A stretch of DNA of 64,000 nucleotides from Chloracidobacterium sp. (GTDB taxonomy: Bacteria > Acidobacteriota > Blastocatellia > Pyrinomonadales > Pyrinomonadaceae). The DNA lies in the NCBI GenBank assembly GCA_016715795.1, contig JADJXP010000002.1, forward strand, positions 1,426,001-1,490,000, in the 5' to 3' direction. Below the pieces are notes generated by a model, which saw only the letters and a list, made by a program, of their open reading frames with translations, had not been told where the DNA came from and did not search any database. Positions 40,806 through 51,400 of this stretch are shown piece by piece; positions within the stretch are counted from its first letter, which is position 1; each line of letters opens with the position of its first letter. The position numbers and the translations under genes were made by a program.

Positions 40806-42272
40806 CTATTTCCTTTTCCCGATCAGCGACCAGATATTCGGTGCTCCGATCGCGGTTTCGGTGACGATCACACCATCCTTGTTGACCAGCACTGCTGAAG
40901 GCGTGCCAAACATCCCGAGCGTGGCGGCCGTCCGGTGGCCTTCATCCAGGACTATCGGCGAGATCAGACCAAGCTCCCGCAGTGTCTCTTCGTCGCCGTC
41001 CGAGAACACCAGAAGATTTGGCTCGTCGGCGTTCTTTGCCGAGTCCCAGTCGCGCAGGTCAGGCAGCATCGCCGAGCAATGCGAACAGCCTGTACTCCAA
41101 AACGTGACGAGTGTGTCCTTGCCTTTAAGGTCGGCATCAGTGAGTGTGCGGCCGTCAATATCGACAACTGCAAAGCCTTTCACGGCTTGACCGATCTTCA
41201 AGGTCTGTGCGGTGCCGTTACCGTTTGTGAAATGGGCAAATTCCCGACCTGCGTCGTCTGCCATTAGCTTCCCAACGAGGTCCCGAATCGCGATGTCGCC
41301 CGGCGCGGCGTGGCTCGCGATACGGCCGTCGGCGCCCATGAGAACGGCCGTCGGTGTCCATCTTGCGCCGATCAGGTCAGAGATGTCGGTGTGCTCCTGA
41401 ATGAGCATCGGCCCGAGATCGCCGAACTTATCGCCGTTCTCCTTTTCTGTCCCCGACGTTATGAAGACGACATCGACCTTGCCGGCAAGCTCCTCTTGCC
41501 ACGCCGCGAATTCGGGCAGCAATGCCTCACACGGCCGGCACGTCGGGCTCACGTAGAGAAACATCACCGGCAACGCGTTCGCTCGAACGTCCTCCAGCGT
41601 GACCGCGGCACCATCCAACCGTTTTGCCTCAAAGTCCGCCACCACCGCGCCGATGGGCATTCCGTCGTTCGGATGCCCAGCCTCGTCACGATGCACGTGG
41701 CCTTCCGTGTGCGATACCGCCTCGATCACGTCGAGACGCTTCACGATCTCGTCCTGTCGCTTCAATATCCGTCGAAGCTGCGCCACGGCCGCTACGAGGA
41801 GGCCGACTATCACAACGCCAAACGCCAACTGCATCACATCCAGCCCCGGGTCGGTAAGAGCCATTCCCTGCATTCCGCCCCCCGAAGCAACGAGTACTAT
41901 CGCGGGAACCGCGAAAACAAAATTCCTGACCACGCTCGCCAAACTTACCGGCTCGCTGTAGACCTGCCCGAAGCAATGGCAATCGGGAGCGTTGCCTTGT
42001 GCCAGTTGATAGCCCATCTGGACCACAAAGACGGCGAGCAATACGAGCGCTGCTATCGCCGCGTACCACGAAGTCTCGATCGGCAGCAGAAACGCTGCAA
42101 TGGCCAGTTCCACTAGAGACAACAGAACAGCCGCGGGCATCGCCGTGCCGGCAGGCACGCCAAAATCCTGCATCGCCCGCTTCGAACCGCCGAGGTCGAG
42201 CAATTTGGTCGCCCCCGCAAGCGCAAAGATGCCCGCCAACAGTGTTCGAAACAGTAGTAAGACAACGTCCAT
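40806..42272 (-). CDS. MauE-thioredoxin-thioredoxin fusion protein
   Basis: A 488-residue membrane protein. Residues 1-145 form a MauE/DoxX-like four-helix membrane domain (LLLFRTLLAGIFALAGATKLL, CHCFGQVYSEPVS). A further span near 150-170 and a coiled segment lead to two thioredoxin-like domains. The first has CRPC in LYVSPTCRPCEALLPE, the second CSHC in TFWSTGCSHCSAMLPDL; both end with TlpA/AhpC-like strands. MauE family proteins support disulfide chemistry in the periplasm, so a membrane-linked thiol-disulfide relay is likely. The double thioredoxin arrangement is uncommon. It lies between two palindromic repeats. Confidence 0.85.
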   Translation of the reverse strand: MDVVLLLFRTLLAGIFALAGATKLLDLGGSKRAMQDFGVPAGTAMPAAVLLSLVELAIAAFLLPIETSWYAAIAALVLLAVFVVQMGYQLAQGNAPDCHCFGQVYSEPVSLASVVRNFVFAVPAIVLVASGGGMQGMALTDPGLDVMQLAFGVVIVGLLVAAVAQLRRILKRQDEIVKRLDVIEAVSHTEGHVHRDEAGHPNDGMPIGAVVADFEAKRLDGAAVTLEDVRANALPVMFLYVSPTCRPCEALLPEFAAWQEELAGKVDVVFITSGTEKENGDKFGDLGPMLIQEHTDISDLIGARWTPTAVLMGADGRIASHAAPGDIAIRDLVGKLMADDAGREFAHFTNGNGTAQTLKIGQAVKGFAVVDIDGRTLTDADLKGKDTLVTFWSTGCSHCSAMLPDLRDWDSAKNADEPNLLVFSDGDEETLRELGLISPIVLDEGHRTAATLGMFGTPSAVLVNKDGVIVTETAIGAPNIWSLIGKRK

Positions 42273-42287
42273 CAGTCCAATAGCAAA

Positions 42288-42370
42288 TTCGGAATAAGTG
42301 AAAAGGTATAAGTGACAAGGGATAAGTCCTACTTATCACCTTTCACTTATCACTTCTCACTTATTCCGAA
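42288..42370. repeat. long AAGTGA-rich hairpin (family D)
   Basis: Two 40-base arms (42288-42327 and 42331-42370) with a 3-base loop match at 34 of 40 positions; both start TTCGGAATAAGTGA and are built from AAGTGATA-like units. It is far more A+T-rich than its surroundings and lies 5 bases past the der stop. No T-tract follows, so a terminator role is unproven. Confidence 0.8.
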
Positions 42371-42375
42371 GCATA

Positions 42376-43722
42376 TCACTTCGGCTTCGTTTTGTGCCGT
42401 TCGACGAGCCTGACCGGCGTCGCAAAAAAGCCAAATTCCTCACGCAAACGATTTTCTACATATCTCAGATACGAGAAATGCAGCCCCGCCTTACCGCCTG
42501 ACGTAAATAATATGAACAGCGGCGGCCGAATGCCCGCCTGTGTTATGAACTGCACTTTCAATCGCGAAAAGCCGCCTTTTACAGGTGCCGGTGCCGTTCC
42601 GCCCTTTGGCTGTGAGATCATATCCTCGAAGAAACGGTTGAGGCGCGAGGTTTGTATTCGCTGATCACGGGCCTCGGCCGCCTGTCTGACCAACGGCAAT
42701 ATCTTTGTGACGCGCTGGCCCGTCAGCGCCGATATCGTCACGATCGGGGCCCAGTCGAGGAATTTCATTGCGTCGCGCAATGAGCGTTCGAATTCGTAGA
42801 TCGTGTTCGTCTCTTTCTCCTCGACCGCGTCCCATTTATTGACCGCGATGATGATCGAGCAGCCGCTGTCGAGAGCGTAGCCTGCGATGTTTGCGTCGAG
42901 ATTGGTGACGCCTTCGACGGCGTCGATGACGAGAATGGCGACATCGGCTCGTTCGAGCGATTTGCGGGCCATAATGACCGACAGCTTCTCTGCCATCTCA
43001 GTCGTCTTGCCCTTTCGGCGAATGCCGGCCGTATCTATTAAGAGATAATCCTGCCCGTCAACCGTCAAATGTGTGTCGATGGCATCACGCGTCGTTCCCG
43101 CGATCGGCGAGACGATCACGCGTTCCTCGCCGAGTATCTTATTAAGCAGAGATGACTTGCCGACATTCGGCCGCCCGATGATGGCAAGCTTAATGTCGTT
43201 CGACGGTTTCTCGTCAGGTGTCGGATCGAGGTCGAGAACATCGAACACCTGATCGAGCAGATCGCCCACACCATTGCCGTGCTCGGCAGATATCGGCATC
43301 AGTTCGAAGCCGAAACGGTGAAATTCGCCGGCCTCGTCCTCGACCCTTCGAGACTCAGCTTTGTTTGCCCCGATAAACACTGGTTTCCCTGTGTTACGCA
43401 GCAAGACGGCAAGTTCCTCGTCCAGCGGTGTCACACCCGCACGCGAATCAACGACCCAAATGATCGCTACTGATTCCTCGATCGCGTTAGAAGCCTGCTT
43501 GAAAATGTTCGCGGGAATGATCGCCTCATCATCGGGTACGATGCCGCCTGTGTCGACCAGACGAAAACTCTTTGCCCGCCACTCGACCTCGCCGTACATC
43601 CGGTCGCGGGTAATGCCCGGCTCGTCGCCGACGATCGCCTTGCGCGATCCCGTCAGGCGATTGAACAACGTCGATTTGCCGACATTCGGCCGGCCTATGA
43701 TGGCTACAAGCGGTGACGCCAT
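42376..43722 (-). CDS. der: ribosome biogenesis GTPase Der
   Basis: Essential GTPase with two tandem G domains acting in 50S subunit assembly. Domain 1 has GRPNVGKSTLFNRL (residues 8-21), VDTGG and NKAE-type specificity. Domain 2 has GRPNVGKSSLLNKI, LIDTAGIRRKGK and AVNKWD. The C-terminal KH-like domain ends QAGIRPPLFILFTSGGKAGL and NRLREEFGFFATPVRL. The 448-residue length is normal. It is divergent from the DinB-like gene. Confidence 0.97.
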   Translation of the reverse strand: MASPLVAIIGRPNVGKSTLFNRLTGSRKAIVGDEPGITRDRMYGEVEWRAKSFRLVDTGGIVPDDEAIIPANIFKQASNAIEESVAIIWVVDSRAGVTPLDEELAVLLRNTGKPVFIGANKAESRRVEDEAGEFHRFGFELMPISAEHGNGVGDLLDQVFDVLDLDPTPDEKPSNDIKLAIIGRPNVGKSSLLNKILGEERVIVSPIAGTTRDAIDTHLTVDGQDYLLIDTAGIRRKGKTTEMAEKLSVIMARKSLERADVAILVIDAVEGVTNLDANIAGYALDSGCSIIIAVNKWDAVEEKETNTIYEFERSLRDAMKFLDWAPIVTISALTGQRVTKILPLVRQAAEARDQRIQTSRLNRFFEDMISQPKGGTAPAPVKGGFSRLKVQFITQAGIRPPLFILFTSGGKAGLHFSYLRYVENRLREEFGFFATPVRLVERHKTKPK

Positions 43723-43767
43723 AAAAACGTGATTCTAACAAACGCAGTGTATAATTGCCGAAACGCT

Positions 43768-44292
43768 ATGGAATTCAGGCTGGACCAAGCAGTCGAGATA
43801 TTGCGTCAAACGCCCTACACGCTTCAGCGACTGCTTGGCGATCTGTCAGACGATTGGACGGCGACAAGCGGCGACCAGGAGAATTGGGGGCCGTACGACA
43901 TTATCGGCCATCTGATCCACGGCGAAGAGACGGATTGGATCCCTCGAGCTGAGATAATTCTCGCTCAGGGCGAGAGCGTCGCATTCGTCCCGTTTGACCG
44001 GCTTGCGCAGTTCGAGAGGTCAAAAGGCAAACCGCTCGCTGACTTGTTGACAGAGTTTGCTCACCTTCGCAGTGCGAATATCGAGAAACTCATCCGCTGG
44101 CAACTGACGCCCGAACAACTCTCCCTTTCGGGCATCCATCCCGTACTCGGCGAGGTCACGCTGTCTCAATTGCTCGCCACCTGGACCGTCCACGACCTGA
44201 ATCACATCCGGCAGATCGTGACGTATATGGCAAAGAAATATGAGGCGAATGTCGGCAGATGGAAGTCACATCTTGGGATCCTAAATGGCTAG
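43768..44292 (+). CDS. DinB-like metal-binding protein
   Basis: A 174-residue four-helix protein of the DinB superfamily. The metal-ligand histidines fit H50 in DIIGHLIHGEETDW and the pair in TWTVHDLNHIRQIV near residues 141-145. Family members include thiol-dependent transferases and stress proteins of unknown substrate. ATG 43768 (MEFRLDQAVE) is preferred over the upstream in-frame start, which lies in the promoter region shared with der. The stop codon shares CTAG with the convergent isomerase gene. Confidence 0.85.
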   Translation: MEFRLDQAVEILRQTPYTLQRLLGDLSDDWTATSGDQENWGPYDIIGHLIHGEETDWIPRAEIILAQGESVAFVPFDRLAQFERSKGKPLADLLTEFAHLRSANIEKLIRWQLTPEQLSLSGIHPVLGEVTLSQLLATWTVHDLNHIRQIVTYMAKKYEANVGRWKSHLGILNG

Positions 44293-45275
44293 AGCCCGGC
44301 ACGAGCAATGTCGTGGAGCCGTATCAGCCCTACGCATTTTTCGCTGTCGACCACCGGCAGCACCGATATCTGTGACGGCCGATCTTCCATCAGCTTTAAC
44401 GCATCGACAGCGAGAAGGTCGCCGGCCACGGTGATCGGTGAAGCCGTCATCATCGAGGTCGCGGTCAGGCCTGCAAGTTCCGCCACCTGCGTCTGCTCGA
44501 CCGTGCGCCGTAGGTCGCCGTCCGTCACGATACCGAGAAGTTTGCCGTCGCCGGCCACAACATTCACGGCTCCGAGTGCGTGCTTCGATATTGCACGGAC
44601 AACATCCAGCCAGCCTGCGTCTGGTCCAATGTTTGGACTTGGATGCATCAGATCGACGACTCGGATCGTTAGGCGTTTGCCAAGCTGGCCCGCCGGATGA
44701 TTTGCGGCAAAATCCGTTTCGGTAAGCCCTTTCTTCTCCATCAGGACCATAGCCAGCGCATCGCCGATCGCGAGCGAAACAGTCGTTGATGCGGTCGGGG
44801 CAAGATTCAACGGACAAGCCTCCGCATCGACCGATGCGTCGAGGACAACATCCGCCGCCCGTCCCAACGTCGAATCGACCTTTCCGACGATCGCGATCAT
44901 CGATACGCCCCGCTGTTTCAGTGTCGGCAGCATCGCCAGCAATTCATCCGTCTCGCCCGAATTGCTCAAGGCGATCACAACGTCGCCCGGCGAAACGATC
45001 CCGAGCCCGCCGTGCAGCGCATCGCTAGGATGAACATAAACAGCGACGGTTCCCGTGCTGATCAGCGTCTGCGCGATCTTTTGCCCAATAACCCCCGATT
45101 TACCGACGCCCGTAACAACGGTCTTGCCCGCACAATCGTAAAGTAGCGACAACGCCGCCTCAGCCTGCTCAGCATCCAGCGCAGCGGCGGCCCGCTCGAT
45201 CGCACCGGATTCGAGCCGCAGAACCTCGCGCAATTTGTCAGCGTTGTTTATCACCTCAGGAGCTGCCCGCAACAT
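44289..45275 (-). CDS. kdsD: arabinose-5-phosphate isomerase
   Basis: KdsD/KpsF-type D-arabinose 5-phosphate isomerase, which makes the precursor of Kdo for lipopolysaccharide. The 328 residues start with a SIS sugar-isomerase domain (VTGVGKSGVIGQKIAQTL, then VSPGDVVIALSNSGETDELL and the conserved LNLAPTASTTVSLAIGDALA), followed by two CBS domains (about 205-328). ATG 45275 (MLRAAPEV) is chosen because the longer open frame upstream only translates a repeat arm. Together with lpxC it supports a Kdo-containing outer membrane. Confidence 0.94.
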   Translation of the reverse strand: MLRAAPEVINNADKLREVLRLESGAIERAAAALDAEQAEAALSLLYDCAGKTVVTGVGKSGVIGQKIAQTLISTGTVAVYVHPSDALHGGLGIVSPGDVVIALSNSGETDELLAMLPTLKQRGVSMIAIVGKVDSTLGRAADVVLDASVDAEACPLNLAPTASTTVSLAIGDALAMVLMEKKGLTETDFAANHPAGQLGKRLTIRVVDLMHPSPNIGPDAGWLDVVRAISKHALGAVNVVAGDGKLLGIVTDGDLRRTVEQTQVAELAGLTATSMMTASPITVAGDLLAVDALKLMEDRPSQISVLPVVDSEKCVGLIRLHDIARAGL

Positions 45276-45299
45276 TGCGAGAATGATAGCACGTCGACA

Positions 45300-45421
45300 G
45301 TCAGAACCGCCTGCGTAAGCGGGCGGCCAGTTCGTCACGATGTGCGAACCCCCCGCCGCTTCCACTCAAACCTGCCTTAAACGAAAGGAACTGACCGCCC
45401 GCTTACGCAGGCGGTTCTGAC
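45300..45421. repeat. inverted-repeat element (family A), long form
   Basis: A 122-base element with 34-base inverted arms at 45300-45333 and 45388-45421, identical at 33 of 34 positions; both begin GTCAGAACCGCCTGCG. The loop is 54 bases. It fills the gap between kdsD and the macroglobulin gene, reaching into the macroglobulin stop codon. Its arms are clearly related to the element inside tgt (40068-40161). Confidence 0.9.
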
Positions 45422-48400
45422 TATTCAACCTTTACGAAGTCCGTCCCCGTCCGTCCGAACGTCTCGGGATGATACATCTCCTCGGCCTTGGCGGGCGGGA
45501 CAATGAACTGCCCCGGCGTGGTTGCACGGGTGACGTAGGTATAGTTGTAAACACCTTCCCACAGGAGCGACGCGAACGCCTCGGCACGCTCGTCGCGGAA
45601 GTTCTGGTGCTCGAACCAATACTGGCGCCACCACCACCAGCCGTGGCCGAAGGACGGCGAACCGTATTCGATAACGGACGTATTGCCGCCTTGATCCGCC
45701 GGTATCGATTCAGTAACCGCAAGGCCCGGATTGAGCACCTCAAGCCCCGCGGGCAGCGGATCGACGAGAGCGACGTGATAACGACGTGCCTGTGCGACCA
45801 TCGTCAGCCGCACGCGAACGCGAGCGCCCGACTTGATCGTCCACGAGCCGTCGGCGTTTTGCTTAACGTCGTCCTTGTTGTCAACAGCCTCGTACTTACG
45901 CAGCACCGTAAAGCCGTAATCTGCCGGTTCGAGCTTCAGATTCTTTGGAGCGTACTTCATACCGATGCGGTAGTAGAGACGCCCTGCACCTTGCCGGTCG
46001 ATGATGAGATTCGAAGTGCCGCCCTGATCGACGAGATACGACATCGGTATGTCGAGTTGTTTCGAATCGACCGAACGGCCCTTGAACGCCTCCTCGCCGG
46101 CATACGTGTTGCCGAGCCATACGCGCGTCACAAAGTCGGGCGTAACCTTCTCGTAGGCGTTGAAATACTTGTCCATCGCCAGCAGAATGAACACATTCTC
46201 CTGCGTATTCGACCATGCACCCGATTTCCGATGAGCAAGCAGGCCGCGGACGAGCTTCGGAATGAGATCGTTCTTAACGTCCGCCTTTATCAACGCTTCG
46301 AGTAGCACGCCGTCAGCACGGCGGTTCGACGCCATGATGAGCCATGCGCCGTCGCGATAGTCCGTCACAAAGTTCGCTGTCGCCGCTGTCTCGGATGTGC
46401 GGTTCATCAGGTGACGGATGATCGCCTGGACCTCGGTTTGTGAATTTGCATCGCCGGCAAGGACCGACAATATCCAGCCGAGGGCCTCGAATGGAGCTTT
46501 GTCGAAATTGCCCTGCTCAGCAACGTCTGCGCCGACCGCTTTGCCGCCCCGCATTTCTGTTAGCAGCTTCTTGGCCTTGGCTACGTCCTTGTCGCCCATC
46601 AGATCGCGTATGTATAGGGCGTAGGCTGAGATCGTCCAGCGGACCTCGATGGAATTCTTGTACCAACTGTCAAAATGCTTCTCGACGTCCTTCATATAAG
46701 GCTTCGTCTTGTTGAGCATCTCGTCCGGCACCTTGTAGCCTTTCTGCTTGGCCAACGCCAGAGCGTGGGCGACATGGATCGTGAGGAACGGATATTCGTA
46801 TCGCTCCTTAGCCTTAGTCCACAGCCCAAAGCTACCGTCGTCCCGTTGTCGTGACTTTAATATCTCGACATCGCGGGCGAACCGAGCGTTCAGCTCCTCA
46901 GCCGTCGGCATGTCCTTGGCCTTGAAAGCGCTCAACACGTCACGCAGTGCGGCAGTCGAGATCATTCGCGACGAGATCTGCTCAGAGCACTCGTAGCGAT
47001 AGCGCGCGAGATAGATGAACGCATCGGTCAGTTCCTGCAGCTGCGTCGATGAGGTCGTCACCTCAAGCCCGCCGAATTGCGGGAACACCTCGCCCGGCGT
47101 CTGCACAGGCTGGACGATCGCGCCATTCTGATCAGTCGTCCCGTACGTCGCGAACGCCTCGGTCGTCGCCGGCGTCCATACAGGCAGCGATATCTCAGCG
47201 GCGTCAGAGAACGAGCCGCTCGACGCCACAAACTGGAACCGCGCCGTTCCGGCCTTATCGGTCGTCACCGGAAATCTAACTTCGGCGCGATCATTCGCTT
47301 TAACAACAACTCGCTTCCCCGACTGGACGGCAGGCGTCCCGCCTGCACCAACGCTCGCATCCACGAACCGCGCATTTGAAATACGCATCGCGATATCGAC
47401 CGCCATATCCTTATCGGTCTGGTTCTGCACGACAACCGGAATATCCGCCTTGTCGCCGAAGTTCAAAAACCTAGGAGCACTCGGCCGCACCATCAGCGGT
47501 TGTTTGGCCGTGATGTTCGATTCCGTCTTGCCGAAACGCTTGCCCGTATCGACCGAAACGGCCGTGATGCGATATCGCGTCAGATTGTCCGGCAGTTTGA
47601 GATCGACGACCGCACGCCCGCTCGAATCGGTCCTGACGGTCGGCGACCACAATGCGAGGGCGTTGAAGTTTTGCCGTAAGTTGATCGGCGTGCCGGGCTG
47701 CTGCTGCCGTTCGTCGTCGGCTTCCAACGCGGCAAAATCTCTACGTTCGCCTTTAGGACTCGGCGCAGCCGATTTCTGCATTGCTCGCCCGTTCGCCAGG
47801 CCTCCCGAGATCGTGACCATTTCACTCACGGCTCCGTCCGCCGTAGCCGACGGAGGCGGTGGCGGCGGATTCTTAACGTCCTTAGGATTGCCAAGCAGCA
47901 CATCCTTCCTCAAATGATAATCCGCGACACCATCGCCACGCTGCGTATAAAACACGCCCATCGGATCGGCGATCGAATATCGCGACAATGCAAGCACGCT
48001 CTCGTCAACGATCACTACCGCGACCTCGCTGTTAGCGACCGGTTCACCTCGATGATCGGTGACGGCGACGTTGACCTTTGTCGAGCCGCCGGGCGCGAGC
48101 GTCTTATCGACCGGATCGGCCGTGACCGTTAGCTTTCGCGAGGCGGTCGAGATAGAGAGGTTGATATTCCCGCTCGCGAACGCAGGCCGTTTGGCCAGCT
48201 TCGCGTCGGTCTCACCCTTGTCGTTGGTGCGCACGGCGGCGCCGACCAGATCGACCTGTGCCGTGATATTCGGCAGGTATTTCTCCTCAAGCGGCACCTT
48301 CAGCGTGATCGACGAATCCTTCATCGTAAAGCGCTCGGTCTTGACGATGCCGTCACGCCGCAGCGTCAGCACGCCCTCCGCCGGAGTGCGGACACTCTTG

Positions 48401-51400
48401 TCCCCCTCACCGACCGCAAACGGCGAGATCACCAGTAACTCGGCAACGTCCCCCGGCGCGTAATCCTTTTTGGACGGGATCAACTGGACCTCTTCCTGCT
48501 CGACGTTTCGCTTCGGCGGCGTCTTGCCGCCCGGCACCCAAACGGTGAACTCGCTCTCGTTAAACCGCTCGCGATCATCCATTACGGTCGCGGTTATCGT
48601 ATAACGGCCGCCGTTCTTGGCTGTAAAAGTGCAGGTGGACGGAGTGAACTCAGTGGACTTAATGGAGCAGTTCTGCTCATCCACGGTAACCTCTTTCCAT
48701 GAGCCTTTATCGAATGTCCAATCCTTCAGAACGGCCTTGATCTCGGCGTCGCGGCCGGCGATCAGCTTGCCGTCGAGGTCGCTGACGATCGATTCGACGA
48801 CGATCTTCTCGCCCTTTTGAACAAATGTGCGCGGCGTCTTGATACCGATGTAGAGATTCGACGGATGCACGAGCAGCGACGTCTGGCCCGCCCACGTTTG
48901 GCGATTCACGTCCTGCACCGCAGCCGAGGCCGTGATCGCGTACGGGCGCGGCGGCTTGACCGATTCAAAATCGACCTTTAGCAGATGCTTGCCGCTGGCG
49001 TCGGTCACGCCCTTGAACGTCTGCGACGATCTGCCGCCATAACCGCGTCCGTAGCCGTAATCCTCATAACCGTGACGGCCCCACCACGGCGTCCATGTGC
49101 CGAACGTAAAATCATCACGGTTCGGCGGCGTGTAATTCGTCGCCGTGGCCGTAACGGTCCAGTTAGTCTCGGCGTTCGCGAGGCCGCCGCCGGCGTAGTA
49201 TTTTGCCTCGACGGACAACATTGCGTTGCCGCCTACGAAGTGCGGAGCCTCGGTCTCGACCTTGGCTGAAACCTCGAATTCCGGCCGACGAAATTCCTGT
49301 ATCTGGAACTGATGTTGATACGTCGTCCCGCCCAGGCTGGAGCTTGTCGAAAGATCGATCCTCGCGTATCCAAGATTCGCGTTATCGGGCAGCGTGAATT
49401 TGAAGTCGAACGCGCCAAAGGCGTTCAGATCGCCCGTGCCCTTTGCGATCTCGTTGTTTCGCGGGTCTTTTGCCGACCAGGTGAAGCCGCTTGCAGCATC
49501 GGCCAGCCCCTCAACATCGCCGAGCTTGCCGCCCGTGATCTTGCGGATATAGCCTTTTACGGCGACCTCTTCCTTGGGCTTATACATCTTACGGTCGTCA
49601 AAGACGAACCAGCGCAAGTGATCGTAAGTGGGCTTTTTGTACCAGTTACCGCTGTCCTGCCAATAGTAATCGGTGTTCTCGGGCAGGAACGCGACATCCT
49701 TACCGCGCTTGGCGATCAGCAGATTCTGCATCTCGGGAGCCTGGTCGGGCAGCGAAAGTCGAAGTATGCCATTCTCGCCCGTCGTGTTCGCCTGGGCCTC
49801 GGCGACGGTCTCGGTATCTAGTACCGAACCATCCGGTTCGACCGCCTCGACCTCATTGTTCGGCCCGCCGCTGCCAAAGCTCGTGATCCAGTTCCAAGCC
49901 CTCTCAAAAATGCCTGGCTCGGGCGTCTCAGCGACGCTGACGGCCTTTCCGTTCGGAAAGATCGACAGTTCAACGCCAGACAGCGGCCTGCCCGTCTTCA
50001 GTTCGGTCGCAAATCCGACAAGCTCCGTATTATCAACAAATGCGTCCAATCCGATCTGTGTCGCCTGAAGCCAGGTAAAGATCCGCGTGCGGTCATATTT
50101 GTCGCGGCGAACGGTCGGTTCGATATCGATTATGACGTTACCAAAGCCGCCGTTGAGCGCCTTTGACACGTCGATGCGCGTTTCGACCATTTCGTCGGGC
50201 TTTGTGGCGATCGGCACCGTGTCGTCCGAAACTAGACGACCAGGTATTGCCGGCCGCTTGCCGTCGTCATAGTTTATCCGCCGCACGTAGTTCTGAAACT
50301 GCTGCCAATCCTTTGGCTGGACGGCGTAAAGCCGCACTTTGACGCTGTTGTGATTTGTCGAATAGATCGAGAAAGCGGGTCGCGAGTTCGGGTCGAGAAC
50401 GGTCATAAAGCCGCCCTGCGCGTATAGATTCTGGTCAGCCTGGCCCACCTTGAACGTCGCGGTCGCGCTCGATCCGAGAGATTGCCCGAAAATGTCCGAG
50501 AGCGTGCTGTCAACCGTTACTTTGTAGCTTGTCCGGCCCTTTTTATAGCCCTGGATATAGACATAACCGCCTGAAGGATAGATATTCAGGCCCTCGACCG
50601 CAGGCTCGATCTTGACCATTTCCTTCGTGAACTTCGACGAGTCGATCGAGTTGTTAAACTCCATCATCCACGTGTCGAACGGCGAACATTTCTTCGAACC
50701 GCGGTAGTTGCAAAAGCCGCCGTTGAACTTCATCGGGCTGTAGGTATTGAAGCTGTACGTTTGCGCCTTCTGCGTCGTCAGCGGCCCTTCGGCAGACGGA
50801 GTTCCCTTGTCAACATTGACAACGATCGATGAAGCCGCGGGAAGCGCATTTTCGGTCGAACCGTCGGGATTTACTGCTCTAAACGCAAGCCAACGCCGCG
50901 GCTGCGCGGCCTTTGAGTAATACGAAATGCTGCCATCGCGGTCGACCTCTTCCTGCGTGGCCAAGCGGACCTGCAGGCGTTTGCCGCCGCCGGTCACGAC
51001 CATCGTCTGCAGCACGGCCTCAGGGTTTATCTCCTGATCGAACAACACGAACATCAATGCGTCGCGTCGCGTGATCTGGTTCTGCGGGATCATTTGCTCG
51101 ACCTTTGGCGGCGGCGTGGTGAAGGTCCAAACGACGTCTTTTGCGAGAGTTTGGCCGGTAGCCGACTTGGTTCCGGCGGGAACGCGGGCCGTGAACTTTG
51201 TTGCCATCGGAAAGCGCTTTGTGGTGTCGAACATCAGCGTCTTTGTCCCCAGCCAACGCCAGCGGCCCTCGACCTGCGGCGTCAATTCGACCGGCGCATA
51301 CTTCGCCGCCTCATCCTGTGACGTAACGGCGACCATCGGCTGAGAGAATGTCACGCTCAGGTCCGGCGCGAGCGGCACCTCGCCCTCCGGCGACCAGCGA

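Noticed and set aside
41310..42116. Long open frame antisense to the MauE-thioredoxin gene
   Set aside because: The opposite strand has clear domains and redox motifs; this frame has none.
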